Shown in pieces: positions 34,392-43,559 of a stretch of DNA of 64,000 nucleotides. Position numbers and translations under genes: made by a program. Position 1 is the stretch's first letter. The number at the start of each line of letters is the position of its first letter. The DNA comes from Bacteroidia bacterium. GTDB lineage: Bacteria; Bacteroidota; Bacteroidia; Flavobacteriales; Flavobacteriaceae. The notes beneath the pieces are model-generated. The model did no database searches. It saw only the letters and a list, made by a program, of their open reading frames with translations, and was not told the DNA's origin. The DNA lies in NCBI GenBank assembly GCA_030427735.1, contig JAUIBP010000002.1, positions 248,001 through 312,000 of the forward strand, read 5' to 3'.

Positions 34392-36134
34392 ATGAAGCTT
34401 AAAACGTTGCAAACCCTATATCGTTTTACTGATATTCTCATTCTATTTTTTTTAATATTCGATTTTGGATTTTCTATTCGGGAAGATTACAAACCTTTTA
34501 GAATGCCTGTTTACACAGTAATTACAGGGCTTTTAATCTTTTTCAACGTAGTAAAACATTCGCAATACTCGCATACTAAGGCTTTAAAAAAAACAATCAA
34601 GTTTAATATTGCCATTTTAATTACCACCATAATTGCAGCGCTTACTGTGTATTATTTAAATCACGATTTACCCGCTGTAGAGCGCCCTTTACGCCCTAAA
34701 GTCATTTATGAAATTGGCTTGTTTTTTTACCTGCTCATCCGATTAACGTTTTTTATTAAATACCTGTATAAAATTTATTTCAACCCTGCGATTTTATTTG
34801 TAGGTAGTTTTGGGATTTTATCTTTAATAGGTTCGTTATTTTTAATGTTACCCAATATAACCGTTAACGGCATATCGTTTATCGATGCACTATTTACCTC
34901 TACGAGTGCCATTTGCGTAACAGGCCTAGCGGTTTTAGACACAGGAAAAGATTTTACACAACTTGGCCAAACGGTTATTCTTATTTTAATACAAATTGGC
35001 GGTTTGGGTATTTTAACATTCACGTCGTTTTTTGCTTACTTTTTTAAAGAATCGTCTTCGTTTAGGGAAGGCATGTATTTAAAAGATTACACATCAACAG
35101 AAAATCTTCAAGATGTATTTAAAATCGGCGCGCAAATTGTTGCGTTTACACTTAGTATAGAATGTCTTGGTGCTATTTTTATTTATTTCTCTATAGATGA
35201 TCTTTCGGTTGTAGAAAACAAAGTCTTTTTTTCAATTTTCCATTCTATTTCGGCCTTCTGTAATGCTGGGTTTTCAACCTCATCGTCTAGTTTTTACGAG
35301 CCTAGTTTAAGAGTAGATTACTCGCTGCAATGGGTACTCATGGCCCTAATTATTATTGGAGGTATTGGGTATAATTTCATTTTTAATTCTTCGGCGTACA
35401 TCAGACGAAGTTTTTTAAACATGTTCAGAAAAAAAGATAAAATTAAAACTACCGTAAGGGTAATTACTTTAAATAGTAAAATCACGTTAATAACAACCAG
35501 TATTTTGCTACTTGTAGGTTTTGTATTCTTTTATTTTGCCGAAGCACAACACACTTTAAAAGAGCACACCTCCACTTTTGGAAAAATTACAGCCGCCATG
35601 TTTTCGTCTGTCACCCCTAGAACAGCTGGTTTTAACACGGTAGACTATACTCAAGTGGCAACGCCTTCACTCTTGTTTGTTATTTTGTTAATGTGGATTG
35701 GTGCTTCGCCAGGATCCACCGGTGGCGGTATAAAAACCAGTACTTTTGCTATTGCTACGCTTAACATTTTTGCAACTGCCAAAGGTCGAAAACGTATAGA
35801 ACTCAATACGCGAGAAATCTCTAGTAGCACCGTAAATCGTGCTTTTGCTATTATCTGTATCTCTCTTATAACTATTGGCATAAGTATATTATTACTGTTG
35901 TTTTTTGAACCTAAAAAGGATTTATTGGCCATAGCTTTCGAATGCTTTTCTGCTTACAGTACCGTAGGCCTCAGCCTCAATTTAACCCCTACACTAAGCG
36001 ACCCTAGTAAATACGTACTTATTGCTGTTATGTTTGTAGGCCGAATAGGATTACTAAACTTGCTTTTTGGTATGTTAGGACAAGTAGAACAAAAGTTTTA
36101 TCAGTATCCGCAAGAAAATATTTTAATCAACTAA
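34392..36134 (+). CDS. TrkH/KtrB family potassium uptake membrane protein
   Basis: Protein of 580 residues with four repeated M1-P-M2 units; pore loops with the characteristic Gly appear at Ser-Ala-Ile-Cys-Val-Thr-Gly-Leu, Phe-Cys-Asn-Ala-Gly-Phe-Ser, Pro-Arg-Thr-Ala-Gly-Phe-Asn and Ser-Thr-Val-Gly-Leu-Ser. An extra N-terminal membrane region (about 1-110) makes it longer than classic KtrB. It moves K+ with the RCK protein encoded 10 nt downstream. Both genes are embedded between hemC and hemD. Confidence 0.92.
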   Translation: MKLKTLQTLYRFTDILILFFLIFDFGFSIREDYKPFRMPVYTVITGLLIFFNVVKHSQYSHTKALKKTIKFNIAILITTIIAALTVYYLNHDLPAVERPLRPKVIYEIGLFFYLLIRLTFFIKYLYKIYFNPAILFVGSFGILSLIGSLFLMLPNITVNGISFIDALFTSTSAICVTGLAVLDTGKDFTQLGQTVILILIQIGGLGILTFTSFFAYFFKESSSFREGMYLKDYTSTENLQDVFKIGAQIVAFTLSIECLGAIFIYFSIDDLSVVENKVFFSIFHSISAFCNAGFSTSSSSFYEPSLRVDYSLQWVLMALIIIGGIGYNFIFNSSAYIRRSFLNMFRKKDKIKTTVRVITLNSKITLITTSILLLVGFVFFYFAEAQHTLKEHTSTFGKITAAMFSSVTPRTAGFNTVDYTQVATPSLLFVILLMWIGASPGSTGGGIKTSTFAIATLNIFATAKGRKRIELNTREISSSTVNRAFAIICISLITIGISILLLLFFEPKKDLLAIAFECFSAYSTVGLSLNLTPTLSDPSKYVLIAVMFVGRIGLLNLLFGMLGQVEQKFYQYPQENILIN

Positions 36135-36144
36135 ACATTACGAC

Positions 36145-36834
36145 ATGAAAATTATAATCTTTGGACTCGGAAATTTTGGAATGTCACTCGCCTTAAGCCT
36201 TACAGAATCTGGCAACGAAGTTGTAGGAGTAGACAAACAAATGGAAAAGGTTAATATTGTAAAAGATAAAATAGCGCATAGTATTTGTTTAGATTCTACC
36301 AACGAGCTTGCCTACCAGGCCTTGCCCATAAAGCAAACAGATATTGCCGTTGTTGCCATTGGCGAAAACGAAGGTGCCGCCATAATTACAACAGCCATTA
36401 TAAAAAAGTTATCGACAGCAAAAGTGATAAGCCGTTCGTTATCGCCCATTCACGATACTGTTCTTCAAGCTATGGGCATAACCTCGATAGTGCACCCAGA
36501 ACAGGAAGCTGCCGAAAAACTAACAAACAAAATCAATTTTAAAAACATTATAGACAATTTTAAAATCGATGAAAAATATTCAATTTCTGAAATTAAAACA
36601 CCAACAGAATTTGTAGGTAAAACCATTCAGGAATTAGACTTTAGGTCGAAGTATAAATTGAATATCATTACCATAATTCGTAAAAACGAAAAAACCAATC
36701 TTATTGGCAATGCCACTTCGGTGATGGAAGTTGTAGGCATTCCCGCTGCAAACACCGTTATTGAAGCCAACGATGTATTGGTTGTTTTTGGACTTAATGA
36801 CGATATTACCAAAATCTGCCATAAAAATCAGTAA
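36145..36834 (+). CDS. TrkA/KtrA-type RCK potassium channel regulator
   Basis: Protein of 229 residues: N-terminal RCK_N Rossmann domain beginning Gly-Leu-Gly-Asn-Phe-Gly (nucleotide-binding GxGxxG) and C-terminal RCK_C domain (about 140-220). One RCK pair, so KtrA-like rather than the duplicated TrkA. It gates the TrkH-like protein encoded just upstream in response to ATP/NADH. Its stop overlaps the hemD start by one base. Confidence 0.92.
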   Translation: MKIIIFGLGNFGMSLALSLTESGNEVVGVDKQMEKVNIVKDKIAHSICLDSTNELAYQALPIKQTDIAVVAIGENEGAAIITTAIIKKLSTAKVISRSLSPIHDTVLQAMGITSIVHPEQEAAEKLTNKINFKNIIDNFKIDEKYSISEIKTPTEFVGKTIQELDFRSKYKLNIITIIRKNEKTNLIGNATSVMEVVGIPAANTVIEANDVLVVFGLNDDITKICHKNQ

Positions 36835-37490
36835 TGCCAATCAACACTGTTTTATCTACAAAAACACTTAGCTCCGAACACAAACTGTTCTTAAACAAAG
36901 CTAATATTCAGGTTATCGATTACGATGCCATAGACATTGCGTTCGTTAATTTCGACACCGAAATTATCGTGGAAAACGCCATCATTACCAGTCAAAACGC
37001 AGCAAAAGCCATTATAGAAAACAAAGTCGTTATTAAAAATTGTTTTTGTGTAGGCGAAAAAACCATGGCCTATTTAGAAGAACACGGCCAATATGTTTCT
37101 AAAATGAAACTCTATGCGCAAGACCTAGCCAATCATATAGTAAAATACCATAAAAACGATAGTTTTATCTTTTTTTGCAGCGATAAAAGGCAAGATACTT
37201 TACCCGACATTTTAAAACAACACCATATCCCTGTTAAAGAAATTATTGTTTACAATACGGTTGAAACCCCGCAAACTATTAACGACACCTACGATGCCAT
37301 TCTATTTTTTAGTCCGAGCGGAATTAACAGTTTCACTTCTAAAAACAGCCTAGAAAACAAAACCGCATTTTGCATTGGCAATACCACAGCAGAAGCTGCA
37401 AAACCACACACAACAAACATAGTAACAGCAACTGCTCCTACCATAGAACACGTACTACAGTCTGTAGTTAAACACGCTAAAAAATTATGA
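36834..37490 (+). CDS. hemD: uroporphyrinogen-III synthase HemD
   Basis: Protein of 218 residues with the two-lobed HemD pattern, including the [10 protein letters not shown] segment near residue 160 and Cys-Ile-Gly-Asn-Thr-Thr-Ala near 180. HemD sequences are poorly conserved; the position between overlapping trkA-like and hemE genes supports it. It closes hydroxymethylbilane to uroporphyrinogen III with inversion of ring D. Overlaps hemE by 4 nt. Confidence 0.88.
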   Translation: MPINTVLSTKTLSSEHKLFLNKANIQVIDYDAIDIAFVNFDTEIIVENAIITSQNAAKAIIENKVVIKNCFCVGEKTMAYLEEHGQYVSKMKLYAQDLANHIVKYHKNDSFIFFCSDKRQDTLPDILKQHHIPVKEIIVYNTVETPQTINDTYDAILFFSPSGINSFTSKNSLENKTAFCIGNTTAEAAKPHTTNIVTATAPTIEHVLQSVVKHAKKL

Positions 37491-38509
37491 TTAAAAACGA
37501 TTTATATTTAAGAGCCTTAAAAGGCGAAACCGTAGAACGCCCACCAGTCTGGATGATGCGTCAAGCTGGGCGTTATTTACCAGAATTCATGGCCATTCGC
37601 GAAAAATACGACTTCTTTACCAGATGTCGCACTCCAGAATTAGCAAGCGAAATAACCGTACAACCTATAAGGCGTTATGGTATGGATGCCGCTATTTTAT
37701 TTAGCGATATTTTGGTGATTCCGCAAGCCATGAATATAGAGGTAGAAATGAAACCTAATTTTGGCCCCTATTTACCTAATCCCGTTCGCGACCAAAAAGG
37801 TGTAGACAACGTGATAGTCCCTGATGTTAATGTAGAACTAGATTATGTAATGCAGGCCATTAAAGCCACTAAAGAATTACTTAATAACGAGATTCCATTA
37901 ATTGGATTTGCAGGATCACCATGGACGATATTATGCTATGTAGTTCAAGGTCAAGGTAGCAAAACATTCGATAAAGCCAAAGAATTCTGTTTTACCAATC
38001 CCGTTGCAGCTCATCAATTATTACAAAAAATTACAGATACCACGATTGCTTATTTAAAAGCCAAAGTTATAGCTGGAGTTGATGCTGTACAAATTTTCGA
38101 CTCTTGGGGCGGCATGTTATCGCCTACCGATTATCAGGAATTTTCTTGGAAATACATCAACCAGATTATTGAAGCTTTAAAAGATGACGCACCAGTAATT
38201 GCATTTGGTAAAGGGTGTTGGTTTGCCTTAGGCGATATGGCTAAAAGCAACGTCTCTGCCCTTGGTATAGACTGGACCTGCTCGGCTAGAAATGCACGAT
38301 ACTTAACTGGAGGAAACATCACACTACAAGGTAATTTCGATCCAGCAAGATTATTATCGCCTCCTGCCGAAATCAAAAAAATGGTACACCAAATGATTAA
38401 CGAATTTGGTAAAGACAAATACATCGTAAATTTAGGTCACGGTATTTTACCAAACATTCCGTTAGACAATGCCAAAGCCTTTATAGATGCTGTAAAAGAA
38501 TACAAATAA
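37487..38509 (+). CDS. hemE: uroporphyrinogen decarboxylase HemE
   Basis: Protein of 340 residues, TIM barrel. The N-terminal signature [13 protein letters not shown] is at about 21-33, and Gly-Phe-Ala-Gly-Ser-Pro-Trp-Thr near 140. It removes four acetate carboxyls to give coproporphyrinogen III. Confidence 0.97.
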   Translation: MIKNDLYLRALKGETVERPPVWMMRQAGRYLPEFMAIREKYDFFTRCRTPELASEITVQPIRRYGMDAAILFSDILVIPQAMNIEVEMKPNFGPYLPNPVRDQKGVDNVIVPDVNVELDYVMQAIKATKELLNNEIPLIGFAGSPWTILCYVVQGQGSKTFDKAKEFCFTNPVAAHQLLQKITDTTIAYLKAKVIAGVDAVQIFDSWGGMLSPTDYQEFSWKYINQIIEALKDDAPVIAFGKGCWFALGDMAKSNVSALGIDWTCSARNARYLTGGNITLQGNFDPARLLSPPAEIKKMVHQMINEFGKDKYIVNLGHGILPNIPLDNAKAFIDAVKEYK

Positions 38510-38512
38510 TAT

Positions 38513-39046
38513 ATGTCTAGCAAATCGTTTTACATTGAAGCCTTAAACAGAACCGATGCCAATGGTCTAAACAGTTTTATGCGTTCCAATGTAAAACAAT
38601 TTGTTACCTACTTACCCAATACCTTATCTAAAAACTTAAAGTTAGAAGGCTCTAAAACTTACATTGAAGAACAACTAAAAAAAGAGTTCAATAAAAAAGA
38701 ATTTACCTTTACTTTAAAAGACCTAAAAACCAACAAACTTATAGGGTTGATCATTTTAAAGGAACTCGATTGGGAAAAACAACAAGGCGAATTTGCCTAT
38801 TGTATAGATAAAAATGCTTCTGGTAAAGGCATTATGACCGAAGCTATTAAAGACATTTCCCTGTACGCATTTACAAAATTACAGCTTAAAACACTTCAAA
38901 TAATTACCCATAAAAGTAATATTGGCAGCACTAAAGTGGCTACCAATTCTGGTTATGTTTGGAAATCGACTTTAAAAAATGAATATACACCACCAAACGC
39001 CAAGACTTTAGATATGGAATTATACGAATTATATCATGAAAGATAA
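38513..39046 (+). CDS. GNAT family N-acetyltransferase (RimJ/RimL-like)
   Basis: Protein of 177 residues with the GNAT fold: acetyl-CoA-binding segment near residues 98-110 (Lys-Asn-Ala-Ser-Gly-Lys-Gly-Ile-Met-Thr-Glu-Ala) and the later Asn-Ile-Gly-Ser segment of RimJ/RimL enzymes, which acetylate ribosomal protein N-termini or small amines. It lies between hemE (3-nt gap) and hemF (11-nt overlap), so it is co-transcribed and translationally coupled with heme genes without obvious biochemical link. Confidence 0.87.
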   Translation: MSSKSFYIEALNRTDANGLNSFMRSNVKQFVTYLPNTLSKNLKLEGSKTYIEEQLKKEFNKKEFTFTLKDLKTNKLIGLIILKELDWEKQQGEFAYCIDKNASGKGIMTEAIKDISLYAFTKLQLKTLQIITHKSNIGSTKVATNSGYVWKSTLKNEYTPPNAKTLDMELYELYHER

Positions 39047-39938
39047 ATTTTACAACTACATACAAGAATTACAAGATACCATAACCCATGCACTCGAATC
39101 TTTAGACGGAAAAGCGCAATTTAAACAAGACATTTGGGAACGTCCCGAAGGCGGTGGCGGAAGAACACGGGTTATTGAAAATGGAGCTGTTTTTGAAAAA
39201 GGAGGCGTAAATATTTCTGGTGTTCACGGCGAATTACCCGACAGCATGCAAAATTATTTTGGTGTTAAAGATGCTAATTTTTTTGCCTGTGGGTTAAGTC
39301 TAGTATTACACCCTAAAAACCCAATGGTGCCCACTGTTCATGCCAACTGGCGGTATTTCGAAATGTACGATAAATCAGGTAATATTGTAGACCAATGGTT
39401 TGGCGGCGGACAAGATTTAACGCCGTATTATCTGTTTGAAGACGATGCCGTACACTTCCATACTGTATGTAAAGCTGCTTGCGACAAGCACAACCCGTCA
39501 TTTCACAAAACCTATAAAGAAAAATGCGATAATTACTTTTGGAATGCGCACCGAAACGAAGCCCGCGGAATTGGCGGCCTATTTTTCGATTACTGCAAAC
39601 AAACCGACGATATGACGATGCTAAATTGGTACGATTTTGTTACCGAAGTAGGAAACAGTTTCTTAGAAAGCTATGTGCCAATAGTAGAAAAACGTAAAAA
39701 CCTAGACTATACCAAAGCGCAAAGAAACTGGCAAGAAATACGTCGTGGTCGTTACGTAGAATTCAATTTAGTACATGATAAAGGCACTCTTTTCGGGTTA
39801 AAAACCAACGGACGTATAGAAAGTATTCTCATGAGTTTACCACCTCATGTACAATGGGTTTACAATTACGAAACAGAAAAAAACAGCCCCGAAGAAAAGC
39901 TTATCAATATCTTAAAACAACCAAAATCATGGGTTTAA
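39036..39938 (+). CDS. hemF: oxygen-dependent coproporphyrinogen III oxidase HemF
   Basis: Protein of 300 residues, normal for aerobic HemF. Shows Phe-Glu-Lys-Gly-Gly-Val-Asn-Ile-Ser near residue 50, the His-Ala-Asn-Trp-Arg-Tyr-Phe substrate strand near 103, and Trp-Phe-Gly-Gly-Gly-Gln-Asp-Leu-Thr-Pro. It decarboxylates two propionates using O2, so the organism makes heme aerobically; no hemN is seen here. Overlaps the next gene by 10 nt. Confidence 0.97.
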   Translation: MKDKFYNYIQELQDTITHALESLDGKAQFKQDIWERPEGGGGRTRVIENGAVFEKGGVNISGVHGELPDSMQNYFGVKDANFFACGLSLVLHPKNPMVPTVHANWRYFEMYDKSGNIVDQWFGGGQDLTPYYLFEDDAVHFHTVCKAACDKHNPSFHKTYKEKCDNYFWNAHRNEARGIGGLFFDYCKQTDDMTMLNWYDFVTEVGNSFLESYVPIVEKRKNLDYTKAQRNWQEIRRGRYVEFNLVHDKGTLFGLKTNGRIESILMSLPPHVQWVYNYETEKNSPEEKLINILKQPKSWV

Positions 39939-40948
39939 AAAGATGGATATTATCAGTATTGCTCACACTTAGTTTTACCACTTCAATTAAAGCTCAAAGC
40001 AACAGTACTGAAGTAGAAAACGACAGCTTAGCCCCTGTTGTTTATTCTGAAACAAACGAATACATTCACATCTACAAAAACCGTATTACCGCACGTTTAT
40101 TTTTTGTTAACACCTCTAATTACTTATCCGCCACAGATCAAGAAAACGATATCCAATTCGATCTAGCAGCCAACAAACAAAATAGAATTGGAGCTTCAGT
40201 AGCATTTAGGAGCATAAACATTTCCTACTCGTTTGCTCCCGATTTTCTTTCGGAAAATAAAGATAATGACGATTCTAAACTTTTTAACTTAAACTTCAGA
40301 ACCTATTTTGGAAAACATTGGATGCAGACTATAGATGTCTATAAAGAAAAAGGGTTTTATATCCAGAACGACGACATTAACATTTATTTACCTCGAACAA
40401 AATCATTTAAAATTGGAGGAAGAACTTCTTACATATGGAATGAAAACTTCTCCTTTAGAGCAATCGTTTCTCAAGATGAAAAACAATTAAAGAGTGTAGG
40501 AAGCTTTATACCAAGCATTGTTTATTATTACACCGATTATCATGTAGTTTGGGACACCGGCAACCCCTCTAATTCTATAGACGATACATCTCATGCCTTC
40601 GATATTGCCCTTGCACCATCGTATTACTACAATTTTGTACCTACGAAAAACCTATTTATCTCTGCAGGTATATCGGCAGGATTAGGATTACACTATTCAA
40701 AGGAAGAAAACGAAAGCGACACCTCTTTACTTACCGAGCTAGATTTAAGAGGCTCTATTAATTACGATATAGATAATTTATATGTTGGCGCACATTACAA
40801 CCTGTTAATCCTTAACTATAACTCAGACAGTTCAATTAATGTTAGCGACAACATTCCTTACTTTCAAATATTTATTGGCTACCGCTTTAAAGCTGGAAGA
40901 AGAATGATAAAAACTGCCGATGAAATTAATAACAAATTAAAACTTTAA
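39929..40948 (+). CDS. outer-membrane beta-barrel protein, unknown function
   Basis: Start taken at the ATG at 39929 (339 residues), opening a signal peptide ending Ile-Lys-Ala-Gln; an in-frame ATG at 39854 lies inside hemF. The mature part is a series of alternating aromatic/polar strands, many Asn and Tyr, typical of an outer-membrane barrel. It resembles the DUF6268-type barrel proteins of Bacteroidota, which I cannot confirm. Flanked by hemF and hemB (5-nt gap), so it is part of the heme operon; a role in envelope or porphyrin traffic is speculation. Confidence 0.72.
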   Translation: MGLKRWILSVLLTLSFTTSIKAQSNSTEVENDSLAPVVYSETNEYIHIYKNRITARLFFVNTSNYLSATDQENDIQFDLAANKQNRIGASVAFRSINISYSFAPDFLSENKDNDDSKLFNLNFRTYFGKHWMQTIDVYKEKGFYIQNDDINIYLPRTKSFKIGGRTSYIWNENFSFRAIVSQDEKQLKSVGSFIPSIVYYYTDYHVVWDTGNPSNSIDDTSHAFDIALAPSYYYNFVPTKNLFISAGISAGLGLHYSKEENESDTSLLTELDLRGSINYDIDNLYVGAHYNLLILNYNSDSSINVSDNIPYFQIFIGYRFKAGRRMIKTADEINNKLKL

Positions 40949-40953
40949 TCATT

Positions 40954-41943
40954 ATGTATCCATTAAAACGCAATAGAAGATTAAGAACCAACGAAGCCAT
41001 TCGTTCACTTGTTCGCGAAACCATAATATCTCCAAACGACTTTTTAGTACCCTTATTTATTGTTGAAGGAAAAGGTGTAAAAGAAGAAATTCCATCGATG
41101 CCCAATTACTTTAGATTGAGTTTAGATTTACTCGAAAAAGAAGTAAAAGAGCTTTGGAACTTAGGCCTAAAATCGGCGTTACTATTTGTAAAAGTAGACG
41201 ATAAGCTAAAAGACAATAAAGGCACCGAAGCTTTAAACCCGAATGGTTTAATGCAACGTGCCATAAAAACGGTGAAAAATGCCTGTCCAGACATGTTGGT
41301 AATGACCGATGTGGCCTTAGATCCATTTTCATCTTACGGCCATGATGGCATTGTTGCAAACGGACAAATATTAAACGACGAATCCTCTTCGGTATTAGCC
41401 GAAATGGCCTTAAGCCATGCCACAGCAGGTGCCGACTTTGTTGCCCCTAGCGATATGATGGATGGCCGCATATTAGAAATGCGTGAATTACTGGAAGACG
41501 AAGGGTTTATAAATACCGGCATTATGGCTTACAGTGCCAAATATGCTTCGGCTTTTTATGGCCCGTTTAGAGATGCTCTAGATTCTGCTCCTGTAGATAT
41601 GATGGATGTTCCTAAAGATAAAAAAACCTACCAAATGGATTACGCCAACCGCTTTGAAGCCTTGCGCGAAACCGAAATGGATATCGATGAAGGTGCCGAC
41701 ATTGTTATGGTAAAACCGGGCCTATGTTATCTGGACATCGTGCGCGATATTAAAAACGAAGTCAATGTTCCTGTAGCAGTTTATCAGGTTTCAGGCGAAT
41801 ATGCTATGCTAAAAGCTGCTGCCGAAAAAGGCTGGTTAGACCACGATGCCGTAATGATGGAGCAGGTAACCGCCATAAAAAGAGCTGGAGCCGATATCAT
41901 TGCTAGTTATTTTGCTAAGGATGTTGTGAAATTGATTTCGTAA
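40954..41943 (+). CDS. hemB: porphobilinogen synthase HemB (Mg-type)
   Basis: Protein of 329 residues. The Schiff-base lysines fall in Met-Ala-Tyr-Ser-Ala-Lys-Tyr (near 199) and Val-Met-Val-Lys-Pro (near 252). The metal loop reads Asp-Val-Ala-Leu-Asp-Pro-Phe-Ser-Ser-Tyr-Gly-His-Asp-Gly and lacks the three Cys of zinc enzymes, so it is the Asp-rich, magnesium-dependent type. It condenses two 5-aminolevulinates. It is the last heme gene of the operon. Confidence 0.97.
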   Translation: MYPLKRNRRLRTNEAIRSLVRETIISPNDFLVPLFIVEGKGVKEEIPSMPNYFRLSLDLLEKEVKELWNLGLKSALLFVKVDDKLKDNKGTEALNPNGLMQRAIKTVKNACPDMLVMTDVALDPFSSYGHDGIVANGQILNDESSSVLAEMALSHATAGADFVAPSDMMDGRILEMRELLEDEGFINTGIMAYSAKYASAFYGPFRDALDSAPVDMMDVPKDKKTYQMDYANRFEALRETEMDIDEGADIVMVKPGLCYLDIVRDIKNEVNVPVAVYQVSGEYAMLKAAAEKGWLDHDAVMMEQVTAIKRAGADIIASYFAKDVVKLIS

Positions 41944-41968
41944 CTTAGCGTAAATCAAATCTAAAACT

Positions 41969-43054
41969 ATGGGTGCACTCATTTTTTGGGCAACAGTCTC
42001 AATCTTTTTTTCCTTCTTATGTTCTATACTAGAAGCTGTGTTTTTAAGCGTAACACCTACGTTTATTAATGTAAAAAAATCTGAAGGTAAAGAATACGCT
42101 ACAACCTTAGAAAATTTAAAACAGGACGTAGACAAACCCTTAATTGCCATTTTAACACTAAACACCATAGCCCATACTTTAGGCGCCATGATGGTAGGTA
42201 TACAAGCCGAAAAACTTCCTTATAAGGTAGAAGTTTTTGGCATAAATACCGTTGGTATTGTATCGGCCATCATGACATTTTTAATTCTTGTAGTTTCAGA
42301 AATTATTCCAAAAACCATAGGGGCCAAATACTGGCAAAGTTTAGCCAATTTTACATCTAAAGCTTTACTCATAATTATTTTCCCTTTAAAATACACAGGC
42401 TTACTCTGGTTATTACAACTGGCCACCAAACTTATTGGCGGTAAAGGCCACGGTAGCGTTTTAAGCAGAGAAGATTTTCATGCCATGGCCGATATGGCCC
42501 AACAAGAAGGTGTGTTTCAAGAATCGGAAAGTAAAATTCTTAAAAACCTTTTAAACTTTAAAGATGTCCTTGCCAAAGACATCATGACGCCCAGAACAGT
42601 TATAAAAACCGAAGACGAAGAAACCACAGTAAAAACCTTTTTTAAAGAAAATTCTAATATTCGTTTTTCTAGAATTCCTGTTTACACCGAAAGTCAGGAC
42701 AATATTACCGGCCTAGTTTTAAAAGACGAAGTGTTTAAGGAAATGGCTTTGGGAAATGGCACAAAAACCTTAAAAGATTTAAAACGCGACATTATTATAG
42801 TTAACCGAAAAATTGCCATCCCAAAATTATTCGAACAGCTTGTAGAAAGCAAAAACCACATGGCTTTGGTGGTCGATGAATACGGTTCGGTAAGCGGTAT
42901 TGTAACTATGGAGGATGTGATTGAAACCTTGCTTGGTTTAGAAATTATGGATGAAAGCGACAATGTAGCCAATCTTCAACTTTTAGCAAGACAAAGTTGG
43001 GAAACCAGAGCCAAACGCTTAGGATTGATTCATGATGATATCGAGGAAAACTAA
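41969..43054 (+). CDS. CNNM-domain/CBS-domain transporter-like protein (hemolysin C family)
   Basis: Protein of 361 residues: three to four membrane helices in a DUF21/CNNM domain (about 1-170), then a CBS pair (about 195-325). It ends soon after the second CBS motif, so the C-terminal CorC/HlyC domain is short or absent. Family members move or regulate Mg2+ or Co2+, not true haemolysins. Its stop overlaps the ogt start by one base. Confidence 0.9.
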   Translation: MGALIFWATVSIFFSFLCSILEAVFLSVTPTFINVKKSEGKEYATTLENLKQDVDKPLIAILTLNTIAHTLGAMMVGIQAEKLPYKVEVFGINTVGIVSAIMTFLILVVSEIIPKTIGAKYWQSLANFTSKALLIIIFPLKYTGLLWLLQLATKLIGGKGHGSVLSREDFHAMADMAQQEGVFQESESKILKNLLNFKDVLAKDIMTPRTVIKTEDEETTVKTFFKENSNIRFSRIPVYTESQDNITGLVLKDEVFKEMALGNGTKTLKDLKRDIIIVNRKIAIPKLFEQLVESKNHMALVVDEYGSVSGIVTMEDVIETLLGLEIMDESDNVANLQLLARQSWETRAKRLGLIHDDIEEN

Positions 43055-43527
43055 TGGACACTTGCATTATTGCCACCCCTTTGGGCTTTACTAAAATTGA
43101 AGGAGATTTCGATGGCATCTGTGCCGTTACCGTATTAAATACTACAGAATCGGTTTCAAAAACTATTCCCGAGTCGCTTCAGGACAGTGTGCTACAACTG
43201 CAAGATTATTTTAAAGGCACGTTACAAAACTTCAACCTAAAATTAAATCCTAAAGGCACCGAATTTCAAAAGAAAGTATGGCAAGCCTTAACACAAATTC
43301 CTTACGGAAAAACCATATCGTATTTAGAATTATCGAAACAGCTTGGCGACGTTAAAGCCATTCGTGCTGTGGCCAGTGCCAATGGCAAAAATCCGCTTTG
43401 GATTATTGTTCCATGCCATCGCGTTATTGGTAGCGATGGTAGCCTAACAGGATATGCTGGCGGGTTACACCGTAAACAATGGCTTTTAGAGCATGAAAGC
43501 CCTTTTACCCAGCAATCTTTATTTTAA
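43054..43527 (+). CDS. ogt: methylated-DNA-protein cysteine methyltransferase (Ogt/AGT)
   Basis: Protein of 157 residues with the active site Ile-Val-Pro-Cys-His-Arg-Val near 121-127, the helix-turn-helix (IPYGKTISYLELSKQLGD) before it, and the Gly-Tyr-Ala-Gly-Gly-Leu loop after it. It removes the methyl from O6-methylguanine by a suicide transfer to Cys. No Ada domain is fused. Confidence 0.95.
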   Translation: MDTCIIATPLGFTKIEGDFDGICAVTVLNTTESVSKTIPESLQDSVLQLQDYFKGTLQNFNLKLNPKGTEFQKKVWQALTQIPYGKTISYLELSKQLGDVKAIRAVASANGKNPLWIIVPCHRVIGSDGSLTGYAGGLHRKQWLLEHESPFTQQSLF

Positions 43528-43559
43528 TTGTTTATATTTAAGCAGACAAACTACTACTT

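Noticed and set aside
41969-43054. Haemolysin
   Set aside because: The hemolysin C name is historical; DUF21 plus CBS points to ion transport or its regulation.
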